Shown here piece by piece: positions 26,965 through 36,198 of a stretch of DNA of 64,000 nucleotides. The notes beneath the pieces are model-generated. The model did no database searches. It saw only the letters and a program-made list of their open reading frames with translations, and was not told where the DNA came from. This DNA is from Comamonas suwonensis (lineage in GTDB: Bacteria; Pseudomonadota; Gammaproteobacteria; Burkholderiales; Burkholderiaceae_C). Every line of letters starts with the position of its first letter. Position 1 is the first letter of the stretch. The DNA lies in assembly GCF_012844455.2 (NCBI RefSeq), contig NZ_JABBCQ020000004.1, forward strand, positions 240,979 through 304,978. The letters are read 5' to 3'. The position numbers were made by a program, and so were the translations under genes.

Positions 26965-27060
26965 TTCATAGCTGCCTGCGCTTGATTTGATTGAGCTTCA
27001 GATCATTAACTCAATGAATCTCCTGCTATTCAAGCGCGAAAAACTATTAAATTAATAGCA
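26965..27060. repeat. Dispersed small repeat, two copies in opposite orientation
   Basis: TTCATAGCTGCCTGCGCTTGA (forward) is followed by TGCTATTCAAGCGCG and ATTAATAGCAC (reverse). It fills the gap between the convergent zinc-ribbon gene and rfbC, where it could also act as a weak bidirectional terminator. Confidence 0.5.
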
Positions 27061-27073
27061 CATCAGTCCATAC

Positions 27074-27625
27074 TTAATCGAACATTTCTGCCAATTTGAA
27101 TGTAGGCTGCTTCTGATCCTTCTCGGACAGAGAGAACGCTACATCCAGCGAAGGCCATGCAATGCCAATGTCCACATCGTTCCAGAGCAGGCCACGATCC
27201 GACTCCGGCGCGTAATAGGCCGTGGTCTTGTAGACAAAATCAGCTGTATCGCTGAGCACTAGAAAGCCATGGGCAAAGCCCGGCGGAATCCAGAGCTGAT
27301 GATGATTCTCAGCCGTCAGCTCTGCTCCCACCCACTGGCCAAATGTGGACGAACTACGGCGAATATCCACGGCCACATCAAACACCGCGCCAGAGGTTAC
27401 GCGAACCAGCTTGCCCTGAGCATGAGGCGGCAGCTGATAGTGCAAACCACGCAGCACACCCTTGCTGCTGCGGCTATGGTTGTCCTGAATGAACTCGTAG
27501 CTGGTGCCTGTTGCCGCGTTGAATGAATCCTGCTTAAAGCTTTCCAGAAAAAAGCCACGTGCGTCGCCAAACACCTTGGGCTCAATCAGAAAGACATCGG
27601 GAATTGCCAAAGGTGTGAACTTCAT
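27074..27625 (-). CDS. rfbC: dTDP-4-dehydrorhamnose 3,5-epimerase
   Basis: This 183-residue cupin enzyme shows [43 protein letters not shown] with the catalytic His, and [24 protein letters not shown]. It converts dTDP-4-keto-6-deoxy-glucose to the L-rhamno isomer, the third step of dTDP-L-rhamnose synthesis. Its ATG overlaps the rfbA stop (ATGA). It is the last gene of rfbBDAC. Confidence 0.96.
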   Translation of the reverse strand: MKFTPLAIPDVFLIEPKVFGDARGFFLESFKQDSFNAATGTSYEFIQDNHSRSSKGVLRGLHYQLPPHAQGKLVRVTSGAVFDVAVDIRRSSSTFGQWVGAELTAENHHQLWIPPGFAHGFLVLSDTADFVYKTTAYYAPESDRGLLWNDVDIGIAWPSLDVAFSLSEKDQKQPTFKLAEMFD

Positions 27626-28512
27626 GGGTGCAGTTTTTCCTTGAGCACTTGAAGCAGATACTGACCATAGCCATTTTTAGCCAGTGCCTTACCCAGCTTT
27701 TCCAACTGCACAGCATCGATCCATTTCTGGCGGTACGCAATTTCTTCGGGGCAAGCAACCTTCAGACCTTGACGCTGCTGCAGTGTGGCGATGAATTGCC
27801 CCGCCTCAAGCAAGCTGTCGTGGGTGCCGGTATCCAGCCAGGCATAGCCTCGCCCCATCAACTCCACATTGAGTTTCCCTTGGGCCAGATACATGGCATT
27901 GAGGTCCGTAATTTCCAGTTCACCACGCGGTGAAGGCTTGACCTGCTTGGCAAGCTCAACCACTCGTTCATCGTAAAAGTACAAACCCGTCACCGCGTAA
28001 TTGCTCTTGGGTTGCGTGGGCTTTTCTTCCAGCGACAACACCCTGCCATTGGCATCAAACTCGGCCACGCCATAGCGCTCAGGGTCCTGCACATGGTAGG
28101 CAAACACGGTAGAGCCTTCTGTGCGTTCACCTGCGCGTTGCAGCAGTCGATGCAACTCATGACCGTGATAGATGTTGTCACCCAACACCAAGGCGCTGGG
28201 GGCACCATCCAGAAATTTTTCGCCAATCAAAAATGCCTGGGCCAATCCATCAGGACTGGGTTGCACCGCATATTCAAGGTTCAGTCCCCACTGACTGCCG
28301 TCACCCAGCAACTGCTCGAAACGCGGCGTATCCTGCGGCGTGCTGATAATCAAAATATCGCGTATACCCGCCAACATCAGCGTGCTCAACGGATAGTAAA
28401 TCATGGGTTTGTCGTAGATCGGCAGCAGTTGTTTGCTAATGGCAAGCGTTGCAGGATGGAGGCGCGTGCCCGAGCCACCAGCCAAGATGATGCCTTTGCG
28501 TGCTTTTGTCAT
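27622..28512 (-). CDS. rfbA: Glucose-1-phosphate thymidylyltransferase
   Basis: This 296-residue nucleotidyltransferase shows [41 protein letters not shown], the full pyrophosphorylase signature, then [11 protein letters not shown] with the metal-binding Asp, and [16 protein letters not shown]. It makes dTDP-glucose, the first step to dTDP-rhamnose. Length fits the short RfbA class. It overlaps rfbC by 4 bp and follows rfbD by 30 bp. Confidence 0.97.
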   Translation of the reverse strand: MTKARKGIILAGGSGTRLHPATLAISKQLLPIYDKPMIYYPLSTLMLAGIRDILIISTPQDTPRFEQLLGDGSQWGLNLEYAVQPSPDGLAQAFLIGEKFLDGAPSALVLGDNIYHGHELHRLLQRAGERTEGSTVFAYHVQDPERYGVAEFDANGRVLSLEEKPTQPKSNYAVTGLYFYDERVVELAKQVKPSPRGELEITDLNAMYLAQGKLNVELMGRGYAWLDTGTHDSLLEAGQFIATLQQRQGLKVACPEEIAYRQKWIDAVQLEKLGKALAKNGYGQYLLQVLKEKLHP

Positions 28513-28542
28513 GGATCGTTTCCGTTCGTGCGGGCTTGATAT

Positions 28543-29427
28543 TTAGAGAATCTCTTGCAGCATGCGGTCTACACCGCACTTCCAGTCCGGTAAATTCAGC
28601 TTCATCGCCGCCTGCAATTGATAAGTATTGAGGCGCGAATTCAGGGGGCGAACAGCAGGTGTGGGGAAGGCTGTTGTCGGCACTGCCGCAATTTCCTGCA
28701 CTTTCCAATCCAGATCAGGACGCAGGTTTTTAGCCCGCTCAATCACATAACTGGCATAGGCATGCCAGTTGGTCTCGCCTGATGCGACGAGATGATAAAC
28801 ACCCTGGTCAGCGGCATGCTGGGCCACATGTCGTATCGCATGAGCGCTAATGTCTGCAATCAGGTCTGCACCCGTTGGGGCACCCCACTGGTCGTCAATC
28901 ACGCTGAGTTTTTCACGCTCCTGCGCCAAGCGCAGCATGGTCTTGGCAAAATTACCGCCACGTGCCGCATAAACCCAACTGGTGCGAAAAATCAGATGTC
29001 TGCAGCCAGCCTGCGCAATACGCTGCTCACCTTCGAGTTTGGTGCGGCCGTAGACCGACAAGGGGCCGGTATCATCGCTTTCCTTATGGGCTAGGGCTCC
29101 AGCGCCATCGAACACGTAGTCGGTACTGTAGTGCACAAGCAAGGCACCAAGTTTCTGGGCTTCCTCAGCCATCAGCGCAGGTGCCTCGGCATTCAAGCGC
29201 CGAGCCAGATCTGGTTCGCTCTCTGCCTTATCCACGGCCGTATGAGCCGCTGCATTGACGATGACATCCGGCCGCACATCGCGAATGATCTGCGCCAGCG
29301 CCAACAGATCGGAGATATCTCCACCTTTATCGCGGCGATCAAGAGCCAGCAACTCGCCCAGCGGGGCCAGGCTGCGCTGCAGCTCCCAGCCCACTTGGCC
29401 GTTTTTACCCAGTAGCAAAATTTTCAT
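28543..29427 (-). CDS. rfbD: dTDP-4-dehydrorhamnose reductase
   Basis: This 294-residue SDR protein begins MKILLLGKNGQVGWELQRSL (NADP-binding GxxGxxG). Further blocks are VDKAESEP, YSTDYVFDGAG, YGRTKLEGE with the Tyr-x3-Lys pair, and RTSWVYAARGGNFAKTML. It reduces dTDP-4-keto-L-rhamnose to dTDP-L-rhamnose, the final step. It sits 6 bp after rfbB in the same transcript. Confidence 0.96.
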   Translation of the reverse strand: MKILLLGKNGQVGWELQRSLAPLGELLALDRRDKGGDISDLLALAQIIRDVRPDVIVNAAAHTAVDKAESEPDLARRLNAEAPALMAEEAQKLGALLVHYSTDYVFDGAGALAHKESDDTGPLSVYGRTKLEGEQRIAQAGCRHLIFRTSWVYAARGGNFAKTMLRLAQEREKLSVIDDQWGAPTGADLIADISAHAIRHVAQHAADQGVYHLVASGETNWHAYASYVIERAKNLRPDLDWKVQEIAAVPTTAFPTPAVRPLNSRLNTYQLQAAMKLNLPDWKCGVDRMLQEIL

Positions 29428-29433
29428 GCAAGC

Positions 29434-30492
29434 TTACTCCGCGTACTGCTTTTGCACCCAGTCGCGATAGCTGCCAGACTGAACGTTAGCCACCCATTCA
29501 GGGTTTTCCAGATACCACTGGACTGTCTTCCGGATACCCGTTTCAAAGGTTTCAGCCGGCTTCCAGCCCAGTTCACGCTCAAGCTTGCGGGCATCAATGG
29601 CATAGCGACGGTCATGGCCAGGGCGATCCTGTACATAAGTGATCTGCTGTGCATACGGCAGGCCATCCGTGCGGGGACGCAGTTCATCAAGCAAGCTGCA
29701 TACTGTCTTGACGATATCGATATTGGCCTTCTCGTTCCAGCCGCCCACGTTATAAGTCTCACCTAATATTCCCGCATCCAGTACCCGGCGGATGGCGCTG
29801 CAATGGTCGCGCACATAGAGCCAGTCCCGGACTTGCATGCCATCGCCGTAAACAGGCAGTGGCTTGCCGGCCAAGGCATTGACGATCACAAGCGGGATCA
29901 GCTTTTCAGGGAAGTGCAGCGGCCCGTAATTGTTGCTGCAGTTAGTGGTGAGCACCGGCAGACCGTAGGTATGGTGCCAGGCACGTACCAGATGATCGCT
30001 GGCCGCCTTGCTGGCCGAATATGGGCTATTGGGTTCATAGTTATGTTCTTCGGTGAACGCTGGGGCAGTGGGCGACAAAGTGCCATACACCTCATCGGTC
30101 GACACATGCAAAAAGCGGAAGTCCTTCTTCAAAGCAGCATCAAGAGTACCCCAATATGCGCGCACGGCTTCCAGCAAGCGAAAGGTGCCGACCACATTGG
30201 TCTGTATAAAGTCCTCAGGACCATGGATTGAGCGATCCACATGCGACTCAGCCGCAAAGTTCACCACAGCGCGCGGCTGATACTTTGCCAGCAAAGCTGC
30301 CATCTGCTGGCCATCGCCAATATCTGCCTGCACAAAAATGTGGCGAGGCTCGTTAAAAACACTACTCAGATTCTCAAGATTTCCGGCGTAAGTCAGCTTG
30401 TCAATATTGACCACAGATTCATCTGTATTTGCCAACCAGTCCAAAACAAAATTAGCACCAATAAAGCCCGCACCGCCAGTTACAAAAATCAT
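29434..30492 (-). CDS. rfbB: dTDP-glucose 4,6-dehydratase
   Basis: This 352-residue SDR enzyme has [39 protein letters not shown], the catalytic region [11 protein letters not shown] with Thr-Asp-Glu, and [15 protein letters not shown] (Tyr-x3-Lys). It catalyses the second step of dTDP-rhamnose synthesis. It is the first gene of rfbBDAC; transcription starts in the 61-bp gap after coaX or reads through from it. Rhamnose made here is a likely substrate for the polysaccharide glycosyltransferases at 11-16 kb. Confidence 0.97.
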   Translation of the reverse strand: MIFVTGGAGFIGANFVLDWLANTDESVVNIDKLTYAGNLENLSSVFNEPRHIFVQADIGDGQQMAALLAKYQPRAVVNFAAESHVDRSIHGPEDFIQTNVVGTFRLLEAVRAYWGTLDAALKKDFRFLHVSTDEVYGTLSPTAPAFTEEHNYEPNSPYSASKAASDHLVRAWHHTYGLPVLTTNCSNNYGPLHFPEKLIPLVIVNALAGKPLPVYGDGMQVRDWLYVRDHCSAIRRVLDAGILGETYNVGGWNEKANIDIVKTVCSLLDELRPRTDGLPYAQQITYVQDRPGHDRRYAIDARKLERELGWKPAETFETGIRKTVQWYLENPEWVANVQSGSYRDWVQKQYAE

Positions 30493-30553
30493 GGGAACAA
30501 CCTTAAATTAAAACTCGAATGATCTGAGCGCGGAAGGAGCACCTAAAGTAGCC

Positions 30554-31327
30554 TCAACCCCAGCGCTTTTCAGCCATAACCAGCAAACCATCGAAAATCA
30601 GGTTATTGATCAGCTGAAAGGGGCGAGTCATGCTTGGAGACATCTTCCAGCCCGCACCGCCAGCCATGATGCACATGGGCTCAGAGCCGCAATGCTCGGC
30701 CAGATGTTGGTACATGCGTTCAACGGCTCCCGCGATGGCATAGGTGCCTCCGCTGGTCAATGCATCACTGGTGTTCTTGGGAAAGCTTTTGACATCGCCC
30801 GTGGGAACATGCAGGCCAGCCGTCCCCCCTTCCAAGGCTTTGAGCATGATGCCATGACCGGGAATAATCAGGCCACCGAGGAAGTGCCCTTGGGCATCCA
30901 TGGCATCCACCGTGACAGCGGTACCGACCATGACCGTAATCAGAGGCCTTGCGTCACCCAACTGCAGCATGTGGTGACGCGCACCAATCATTGCGACCCA
31001 GCGATCCGCTCCTAATCGGGAAGGATGGTCATAACCATTGCTCACACCCGCCTCGGCCGTGGAGGGGATGGCCCAATGAGGCTCAAAGTTCCACCCCACC
31101 ATGAGTTCAATCTGTTCATGCACGCGGCGTCTTGCCGTCTCTCCAGCCACGACGCAGCCCAGCATGCGATCAGGCGCCGGCAAGCCTGCCCAGGCCCCTT
31201 CTGCCAGTCGCTCGATATGCTCCAGAAACTCCGCCCCATGCGCCAGCAAGGCAGCCCCGGGGCGGTGATCTTCATACATGGCCCACTTCAAACGGGTGTT
31301 GCCAATGTCTATCGCCAAAAATGTCAT
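30554..31327 (-). CDS. coaX: Type III pantothenate kinase
   Basis: This 257-residue protein begins [20 protein letters not shown] (phosphate-1 motif). The open frame extends 18 codons further, but that stretch lacks family similarity. Other blocks are [45 protein letters not shown] and [22 protein letters not shown]. It phosphorylates pantothenate in the first step of CoA synthesis and needs a monovalent cation. The gene commonly follows birA, which is not seen here. Confidence 0.95.
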   Translation of the reverse strand: MTFLAIDIGNTRLKWAMYEDHRPGAALLAHGAEFLEHIERLAEGAWAGLPAPDRMLGCVVAGETARRRVHEQIELMVGWNFEPHWAIPSTAEAGVSNGYDHPSRLGADRWVAMIGARHHMLQLGDARPLITVMVGTAVTVDAMDAQGHFLGGLIIPGHGIMLKALEGGTAGLHVPTGDVKSFPKNTSDALTSGGTYAIAGAVERMYQHLAEHCGSEPMCIMAGGAGWKMSPSMTRPFQLINNLIFDGLLVMAEKRWG

Positions 31328-31499
31328 GCGGCGGATTATCAGTACTTTTCCCCGCTGCAGGCACCCGGTTGCAACATTCATTACCTATTGATGGGAAATT
31401 GTCAAAAAAGCGCTGAGTCCATGTCCTGCAAGGAATCTTCTGTATTTCCATGTAAAGTGAAACGCCTATTTCTTCCATCACTTTGAGGAGTCGAAAACC

Positions 31500-31970
31500 A
31501 TGGGTCTGTTCAGTTTCATTAAGGAAGCCGGTGAAAAACTATTTGGCGGCAGTGATGCACATGCCGCAGCGCCATCGGAAGACTTGAATGTGAAGGCGGC
31601 TCAAGCCATCGCAAACTACATCAACACACAGAATCTGGGCGTCTCCAATCTGCAGGTTCAATTCGATGGATCTCAAGGCAAGGTCACGGTGCAAGGCGTA
31701 GCCCCCACCCAGACGGCGAAGGAAAAGGTCACTCTGTGCTGCGGCAATGTTGCCAATGTCCAGTCTGTGGACAACCTAATGAGCGTCACCAACCCCGAAC
31801 CCGAAGCCCAGTACCATGATGTGGTGCGCGGCGACACGCTGTCGGCCATTTCCAAGAAGTACTACGGCGACGCCAACAAATACAACACCATCTTTGAAGC
31901 CAACAAGCCCATGCTCAGCAACCCAGACAAGATTTATCCTGGTCAGAAGCTGCGTATCCCTGCGCTTTAA
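31500..31970 (+). CDS. BON and LysM domain protein (Kbp/YgaU-like)
   Basis: This 156-residue protein starts at an ATG after GAGGAG. A short amphipathic N-terminus (MGLFSFIKEAGEKLFGG) is followed by a BON domain at about 28-95 (LQVQFDGSQGKVTVQGVAPTQTAKEKV) and a LysM domain at about 103-155 (YHDVVRGDTLSAISKKYYG to IYPGQKLRIP). This is the same architecture as E. coli Kbp, a potassium-binding protein. There is no signal peptide. It is monocistronic with a strong terminator just after. Confidence 0.92.
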   Translation: MGLFSFIKEAGEKLFGGSDAHAAAPSEDLNVKAAQAIANYINTQNLGVSNLQVQFDGSQGKVTVQGVAPTQTAKEKVTLCCGNVANVQSVDNLMSVTNPEPEAQYHDVVRGDTLSAISKKYYGDANKYNTIFEANKPMLSNPDKIYPGQKLRIPAL

Positions 31971-31985
31971 ACACAATTAACACCG

Positions 31986-32013
31986 AAAAAAGCGCTCAGA
32001 TGAGCGCTTTTTT
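31986..32013 (+). terminator. Rho-independent terminator after the BON-LysM gene
   Basis: The stem AAAAAAGCGCTCA / TGAGCGCTTTTTT has 13 bp and a 2-base loop, with a T6 run. It lies 15 bp past the stop and 28 bp before galE. Confidence 0.93.
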
Positions 32014-32040
32014 CATACCGCCAACGCTAGACTACTTTCC

Positions 32041-33063
32041 ATGAAAACTTTGCTCACAGGCGGCGCCGGTTATATCGGCAGCCACACCGCCATCGAATTG
32101 CTCAGTCACGGCCATGAAGTCGTGATCTTTGACAACTTCAGCAACAGCCATCCAGAAGCCATTCGGCGAGTAGAGAAGATCACTGGGCGTTCGATTCCGG
32201 TCATTCGCGGCGACATCCGCGACCAGGGTGCACTGGAGCAGGCACTGAAAGAACACAGCATCGACAGCGTGGTGCACTTTGCGGGTAAAAAAGCAGTTGG
32301 CGAATCGGTCGCCCAGCCTGTGGACTATTACGACAACAACGTCAACGGCACCCTGGTTCTGCTGCGCGCGATGAAGAGCCAGAATGTGCGCAAGCTGGTA
32401 TTTAGCTCATCGGCCACCGTCTATGGCTCGCCGCAGTATCTGCCGCTCAATGAAGAGCACCCGACTTCTGCCACCAACCCTTATGGTCGCAGCAAGCTCA
32501 TGGTGGAAGAGATTCTGGCTGACCTCTACCGCTCTGACTCGCAGTGGTCACTGGCTGTGCTGCGCTACTTCAACCCCATCGGTGCGCATGCAAGCGGCCT
32601 GATTGGCGAAGACCCCTCGGACATTCCCAACAACCTGCTGCCCTTTGTCGCGCAGGTCGCCGTGGGCCGCCGCGAGAAGCTGCAGATTTTTGGCGGCGAC
32701 TATGACACGGTAGACGGCACCGGTGTGCGCGACTACATCCACGTCGTGGATCTGGCCCGGGGCCATGTCAAGGCGCTGGAAAAACTGGCCGGCCTGGCTC
32801 AGCCCGAACTGCTGACTGTCAACCTGGGTACCGGCAAAGGCTATAGCGTGCTTGAAGTCCTGCACGCCTTTGAAAAATCGTGCGGCAAAACCTTGCCCTA
32901 TGTGATCTCGGAGCGTCGCCCTGGTGACGTGGCCAGCTGCTACGCCAACCCGGACCACGCCCTGAAAACCCTGGGCTGGCAGGCCGAGCATAGCCTGGAG
33001 GCCATGTGCGCTGACACCTGGCGCTGGCAAAGCCAGAACCCGAACGGCTACCGCGAGGTTTAG
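32041..33063 (+). CDS. galE: UDP-glucose 4-epimerase
   Basis: This 340-residue SDR enzyme has LLTGGAGYIGSHTAIELL, SVVHFAGKKAVGESV, FSSSATVYGSPQYLP, NPYGRSKLMVEEIL (Tyr-x3-Lys) and RYFNPIGAHASGLIGEDP. It interconverts UDP-glucose and UDP-galactose (or their GlcNAc forms) with bound NAD. It may feed the polysaccharide locus. Its start lies 28 bp after the preceding terminator, so its promoter must overlap that hairpin or read-through supplies it. Confidence 0.96.
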   Translation: MKTLLTGGAGYIGSHTAIELLSHGHEVVIFDNFSNSHPEAIRRVEKITGRSIPVIRGDIRDQGALEQALKEHSIDSVVHFAGKKAVGESVAQPVDYYDNNVNGTLVLLRAMKSQNVRKLVFSSSATVYGSPQYLPLNEEHPTSATNPYGRSKLMVEEILADLYRSDSQWSLAVLRYFNPIGAHASGLIGEDPSDIPNNLLPFVAQVAVGRREKLQIFGGDYDTVDGTGVRDYIHVVDLARGHVKALEKLAGLAQPELLTVNLGTGKGYSVLEVLHAFEKSCGKTLPYVISERRPGDVASCYANPDHALKTLGWQAEHSLEAMCADTWRWQSQNPNGYREV

Positions 33064-33206
33064 AGGCACGGACACCACCCAGCCAATCGCAGATTGGCGG
33101 TTGAGACGAGGCATGAAGCCGCAGGCAGTACAAACGCACGACCAGGCAAATAACGACCACCTCAAGGGTGGTGTTAGTGACTCTTAAGCCTATGGCTGCG
33201 CTGGTG

Positions 33207-33623
33207 TCACTGATTCCAGGGTAGGCCGCGTTTGCGCCAGCCACTCAGGCGGCCCCGCTGACCGTTGGCATCCACATCGCCTTCAAAGCCTTCGAGGATG
33301 TTGTAAGCCTCAATCCCCAAACCTGCTGCGCGCTGGGCGGCAGCGACGGAACGCACGCCGCTGCGGCATAGCAACACGACTTTTTTACCTTCGGGCACGG
33401 CTGCGCGAAGCTGCTCATCAAAGTTTGGATTGGCCGCCATGCCTGGCCACTGCTTCCACGCCACGGCAATCGCGCCCGGCACCTTGCCTACCCATTCACG
33501 TTCGGCATCGGTGCGTACATCGACCAGCACGGCTTCGCCGCTTTGCAGCCATTGCCAAGCCAGCTCCGCTGGCACATCACCGGCATAGCCAGTAGCGGGC
33601 TGAATTTGCGTCGTATTGCTCAT
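33207..33623 (-). CDS. Rhodanese-like domain protein
   Basis: This 138-residue single-domain rhodanese has ELAWQWLQSGEAVLVDVRTDAEREWVGKVPGA and the active loop LLCRSGVRSVAAAQ with Cys86. Such proteins move sulfane sulfur, often from thiosulfate or persulfides, and are cytoplasmic. It has no signal peptide. It follows the YgjP-like gene by 36 bp on the same strand and may be cotranscribed. Confidence 0.9.
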   Translation of the reverse strand: MSNTTQIQPATGYAGDVPAELAWQWLQSGEAVLVDVRTDAEREWVGKVPGAIAVAWKQWPGMAANPNFDEQLRAAVPEGKKVVLLCRSGVRSVAAAQRAAGLGIEAYNILEGFEGDVDANGQRGRLSGWRKRGLPWNQ

Positions 33624-33659
33624 ATTGAATCCTTGTTGTTGAGTGCCGCGACACCCTGC

Positions 33660-34640
33660 CTACTCCCAGGCGGGAAGCGGCTTGTCTCTCAATGACCTGC
33701 GCAACTGCTTCCAGTCGGGCAGAACCTGCTCTACCACGGACCAGAACTGCGGACTGTGATCCATATGGTGTAGATGCGCCAGCTCATGTACCACCACATA
33801 GTCAATGATTTGCGGGCTGTGCTGCATCAGCCGCCAGTTCAGCCGGATGATGCCACCGCTAGTGGCACTGCCCCAGCGCGTGCTGGCACTGCTCAACCGC
33901 AGCGCCGTCCAGCGCACATCCATCTGACCGGCAAAGTGCAGCATGCGCGCGGTGAAATGGGTACGGGCTTCCCGCAAAATCCAGGCCTGAACGGCGGCGC
34001 GAATCTGCGCTGCAGATGCCTGGACGGTAAGCGGCAAGTGCAGATTTTGCGCACCGTCCGCCGCCTGTTCTCTATGGGTTTGCCGGGTGCGCAAAGGGTT
34101 CGCTGCGTCACCTGTCAGCCTCAGCGCCATGGGTTGACCCAGATAGCCCAGCAGCCCACCTTCTTGCCAGAAGATGCGGGCTTCGTTCTTGATTTGCTGA
34201 CGCTGGCCCGACTCCTGGAGTTTGCGCACAATCCAGTCGGCCTTGGTCTGAAGCGCAGATTCGATATCCCCCATGCCCAGCCATTGCGGCGCTGTGACCT
34301 CAAGGCCTTGCACCCCCACACTAAAGCCGATGCTGCGGCGCGCTGAACGGCGCAGCAAGTAAGCCACGCTACGCCCTTGTAGCTGCGCGCTGTGACTAGC
34401 TCCGGGGTGCACAGGCAAAGCCGCCTGCGCTGGCGGTGCATCCTCTGCAAAATCAATAGCATCTACTGCTCTATCAGCAAGCGGTTGAGCCGTATTTTTC
34501 TCAAAATCAAGCACAGCCTGACTTGCATTAACCCCCGTGCTGCGCAAGCGCCTGCGTGGGATCAAGCCGCCCTGCCCGTCCTCAACGGCAGGCGGCGTCA
34601 GCCATTGCCAAGCTTGCTGCAAGCTATCGCCGGTGGACAT
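33660..34640 (-). CDS. YgjP-like (DUF45) metallopeptidase-type protein
   Basis: This 326-residue protein has the zinc motif VVHELAHLHHMDHSPQFW (HExxH plus a third His), preceded by the conserved WGSATSGGIIRLNWRLM. The family includes M48-like peptidase-fold proteins and YgjP. Residues about 29-57 encode an unusual insert (FEKNTAQPLADRAVDAIDFA) that matches one of the dispersed small repeats of this window, so the insertion seems to have stayed in frame. It clusters with plsC and gmhB. Confidence 0.85.
   Translation of the reverse strand: MSTGDSLQQAWQWLTPPAVEDGQGGLIPRRRLRSTGVNASQAVLDFEKNTAQPLADRAVDAIDFAEDAPPAQAALPVHPGASHSAQLQGRSVAYLLRRSARRSIGFSVGVQGLEVTAPQWLGMGDIESALQTKADWIVRKLQESGQRQQIKNEARIFWQEGGLLGYLGQPMALRLTGDAANPLRTRQTHREQAADGAQNLHLPLTVQASAAQIRAAVQAWILREARTHFTARMLHFAGQMDVRWTALRLSSASTRWGSATSGGIIRLNWRLMQHSPQIIDYVVVHELAHLHHMDHSPQFWSVVEQVLPDWKQLRRSLRDKPLPAWE
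34449..34511. repeat. Dispersed small repeat inside the YgjP-like gene
   Basis: AATCAATAGCATCTACTGCT, AGCAAGCGGTTGAGCCGT and TTTTTCTCAAAATC run through coding sequence without breaking the frame. Its base composition and motif order match the intergenic copies. It encodes a low-similarity insert in the N-terminal region of the protein. Confidence 0.5.
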
Positions 34641-34660
34641 GGATCAGGTTCTGCAACTGG

Positions 34661-35407
34661 TTAACTTTTCTGAGCGTAAGCCTCAGGGTCAAGACGCTGC
34701 ATTTCGGCCTCAATCCAGGCTTCCACCTCGGCCATCAGCTCATCATGCTTGCGGCCAACGGAAGGAATGGGTTGACCAATGGACACATCAACCACACCGG
34801 GCGACTTAATGAAAGCCTTGCGTGGCCAGCACTTGGCTGAAGTCACGGCAACGGGCACCACAGGCGCGCCCGTCATGATGGCCAGACGCGTGGCACTGGT
34901 CTTGTATTCCCCCTTTTCGCCGCGCTTTATGCGTGTCCCTTCGGGAAACATGATGACCCAGGTACCTTGATCGAGCAGGCGCTTGCCCTGCTCTACCACT
35001 TTGTGAAAAGCGCGCGAGCGCTGGGCACGGTCGATGTGGATCATATCCAGAGCACCTATAGACCAGCCAAAGAATGGAACCTTGAGCAGCTCCTTCTTGA
35101 ACACATAGGCCAGTGGGCGCGGCATGATGGCAGGCATCAAAAAGGTCTCATACGTGGACTGGTGCTTGACCAGCAAAACCACGCCTTGCTTGGGATCGGT
35201 TGGCAGGTTCTCCATGCCCTGCACCCGGTACTGAATTCCCATAATGACCTTGGCACTGTCCACCGACAGCTTGAGCCAAGCACGGGCCACGCGATAAGTC
35301 TTGGCGGATGAACCGCTGACCCACTTGGTCAAAAGCACAGCGAGGGTGTAGGGGATGACGGTGACGACCATCCACAGCATGTGGAGGACTGAACGGATCA
35401 GGGACAT
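34661..35407 (-). CDS. plsC: 1-acyl-sn-glycerol-3-phosphate acyltransferase
   Basis: This 248-residue membrane protein has an N-terminal helix (residues 1-30) and acyltransferase motif I as VVLLVKHQSTYETF, with Glu where many family members have Asp (H-x4-E). Motif III is WVIMFPEGTRIKRGEKGEYKT and motif IV is APVVPVAV. It acylates lysophosphatidate to phosphatidate. The H-x4-E form is common in Burkholderiales. The ATG at 35407 (MSLIRSVLH) is preferred over an upstream in-frame ATG. It lies in a same-strand run from gmhB to the rhodanese gene. Confidence 0.92.
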   Translation of the reverse strand: MSLIRSVLHMLWMVVTVIPYTLAVLLTKWVSGSSAKTYRVARAWLKLSVDSAKVIMGIQYRVQGMENLPTDPKQGVVLLVKHQSTYETFLMPAIMPRPLAYVFKKELLKVPFFGWSIGALDMIHIDRAQRSRAFHKVVEQGKRLLDQGTWVIMFPEGTRIKRGEKGEYKTSATRLAIMTGAPVVPVAVTSAKCWPRKAFIKSPGVVDVSIGQPIPSVGRKHDELMAEVEAWIEAEMQRLDPEAYAQKS

Positions 35408-35528
35408 GACGGCAATCGAAAAGCTGGAGGGCAGGCACCCGTTAATGGGGCTCAAAAATCTGCAAGAAACATAGCAGCTTGCGCTGATCTTTCAAGCGGT
35501 TGAGACTATTTTGACCTGAAACCTGAAA

Positions 35529-36113
35529 TCAATGGGAGGCAGGCGCTGAATCGGTGGCGGAAGCTTCACCATCGCTGAGCGGCAGCAGCATGTTGACCAC
35601 GGCCTCCAAATCAGGATAACGCTCACTGCCCTCTGGCAGATTGACATCATCGCAGGACACAGGCCTGGCTGTGGATTCCACAAACACCAGATGCGCACCC
35701 AGCACCTTGCCGGCCTGCAAATGCTCTACACCACTGCCAATGGCCCAGATTTCCGGGCCTTCCGCACCATAGCGGTCAGCAATCTGCTCAAACAAGGCTG
35801 CACCCGGCTTGCGGCAAAGGCAGTCTTCATCGGGGGCATGAGGGCAAAAAAATACGGCTTCGACCCGGGCACCCACGGCCGCCAGCTCACGCTGCATCTT
35901 GGCGTGCACGGCGTTGAGCTCAATCACATCAAACAGCCCGCGCCCCAGCCCCGGTTGATTGGTCGCCACCACCACATGCCAGCCTGCGCGATTAAGGCGC
36001 GAAACCGCCTCCAGCGCGCTGGGCACCGCCACCCATTCATCGGGGCTTCCTATAAAGCCTTGCGCACCCCATTCATTCAAGGTGCCATCACGGTCAAGAA
36101 TTGCGATCTTCAT
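35529..36113 (-). CDS. gmhB: D-glycero-D-manno-heptose-1,7-bisphosphate 7-phosphatase
   Basis: This 194-residue HAD phosphatase begins KIAILDRDGTLNEWG (DxDGT motif). It has VVVATNQPGLGRGLFD, the zinc-loop cysteines CPHAPDEDCLCRKPG and the Asp-containing C-terminal core. It removes the 7-phosphate in ADP-heptose synthesis for the LPS inner core. The open frame extends to 36146, but the ATG at 36113 gives the conserved start. It is followed by plsC, a common arrangement in betaproteobacteria. Confidence 0.93.
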   Translation of the reverse strand: MKIAILDRDGTLNEWGAQGFIGSPDEWVAVPSALEAVSRLNRAGWHVVVATNQPGLGRGLFDVIELNAVHAKMQRELAAVGARVEAVFFCPHAPDEDCLCRKPGAALFEQIADRYGAEGPEIWAIGSGVEHLQAGKVLGAHLVFVESTARPVSCDDVNLPEGSERYPDLEAVVNMLLPLSDGEASATDSAPASH

Positions 36114-36144
36114 GAAGGAGGCTATGGTCAGTGACGTTGGTGAC

Positions 36145-36178
36145 AAAAAAGCCCGCTTACCTTGAGGTCAAGCGGGCT
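36145..36178 (-). terminator. Rho-independent terminator after fabB
   Basis: The stem AGCCCGCTT / AAGCGGGCT (36150-36158 with 36170-36178) is followed on the - strand by T6. It lies 20 bp past the fabB stop and just upstream of gmhB. Confidence 0.88.
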
Positions 36179-36198
36179 GGCGATCAAGGCTACAGAGC

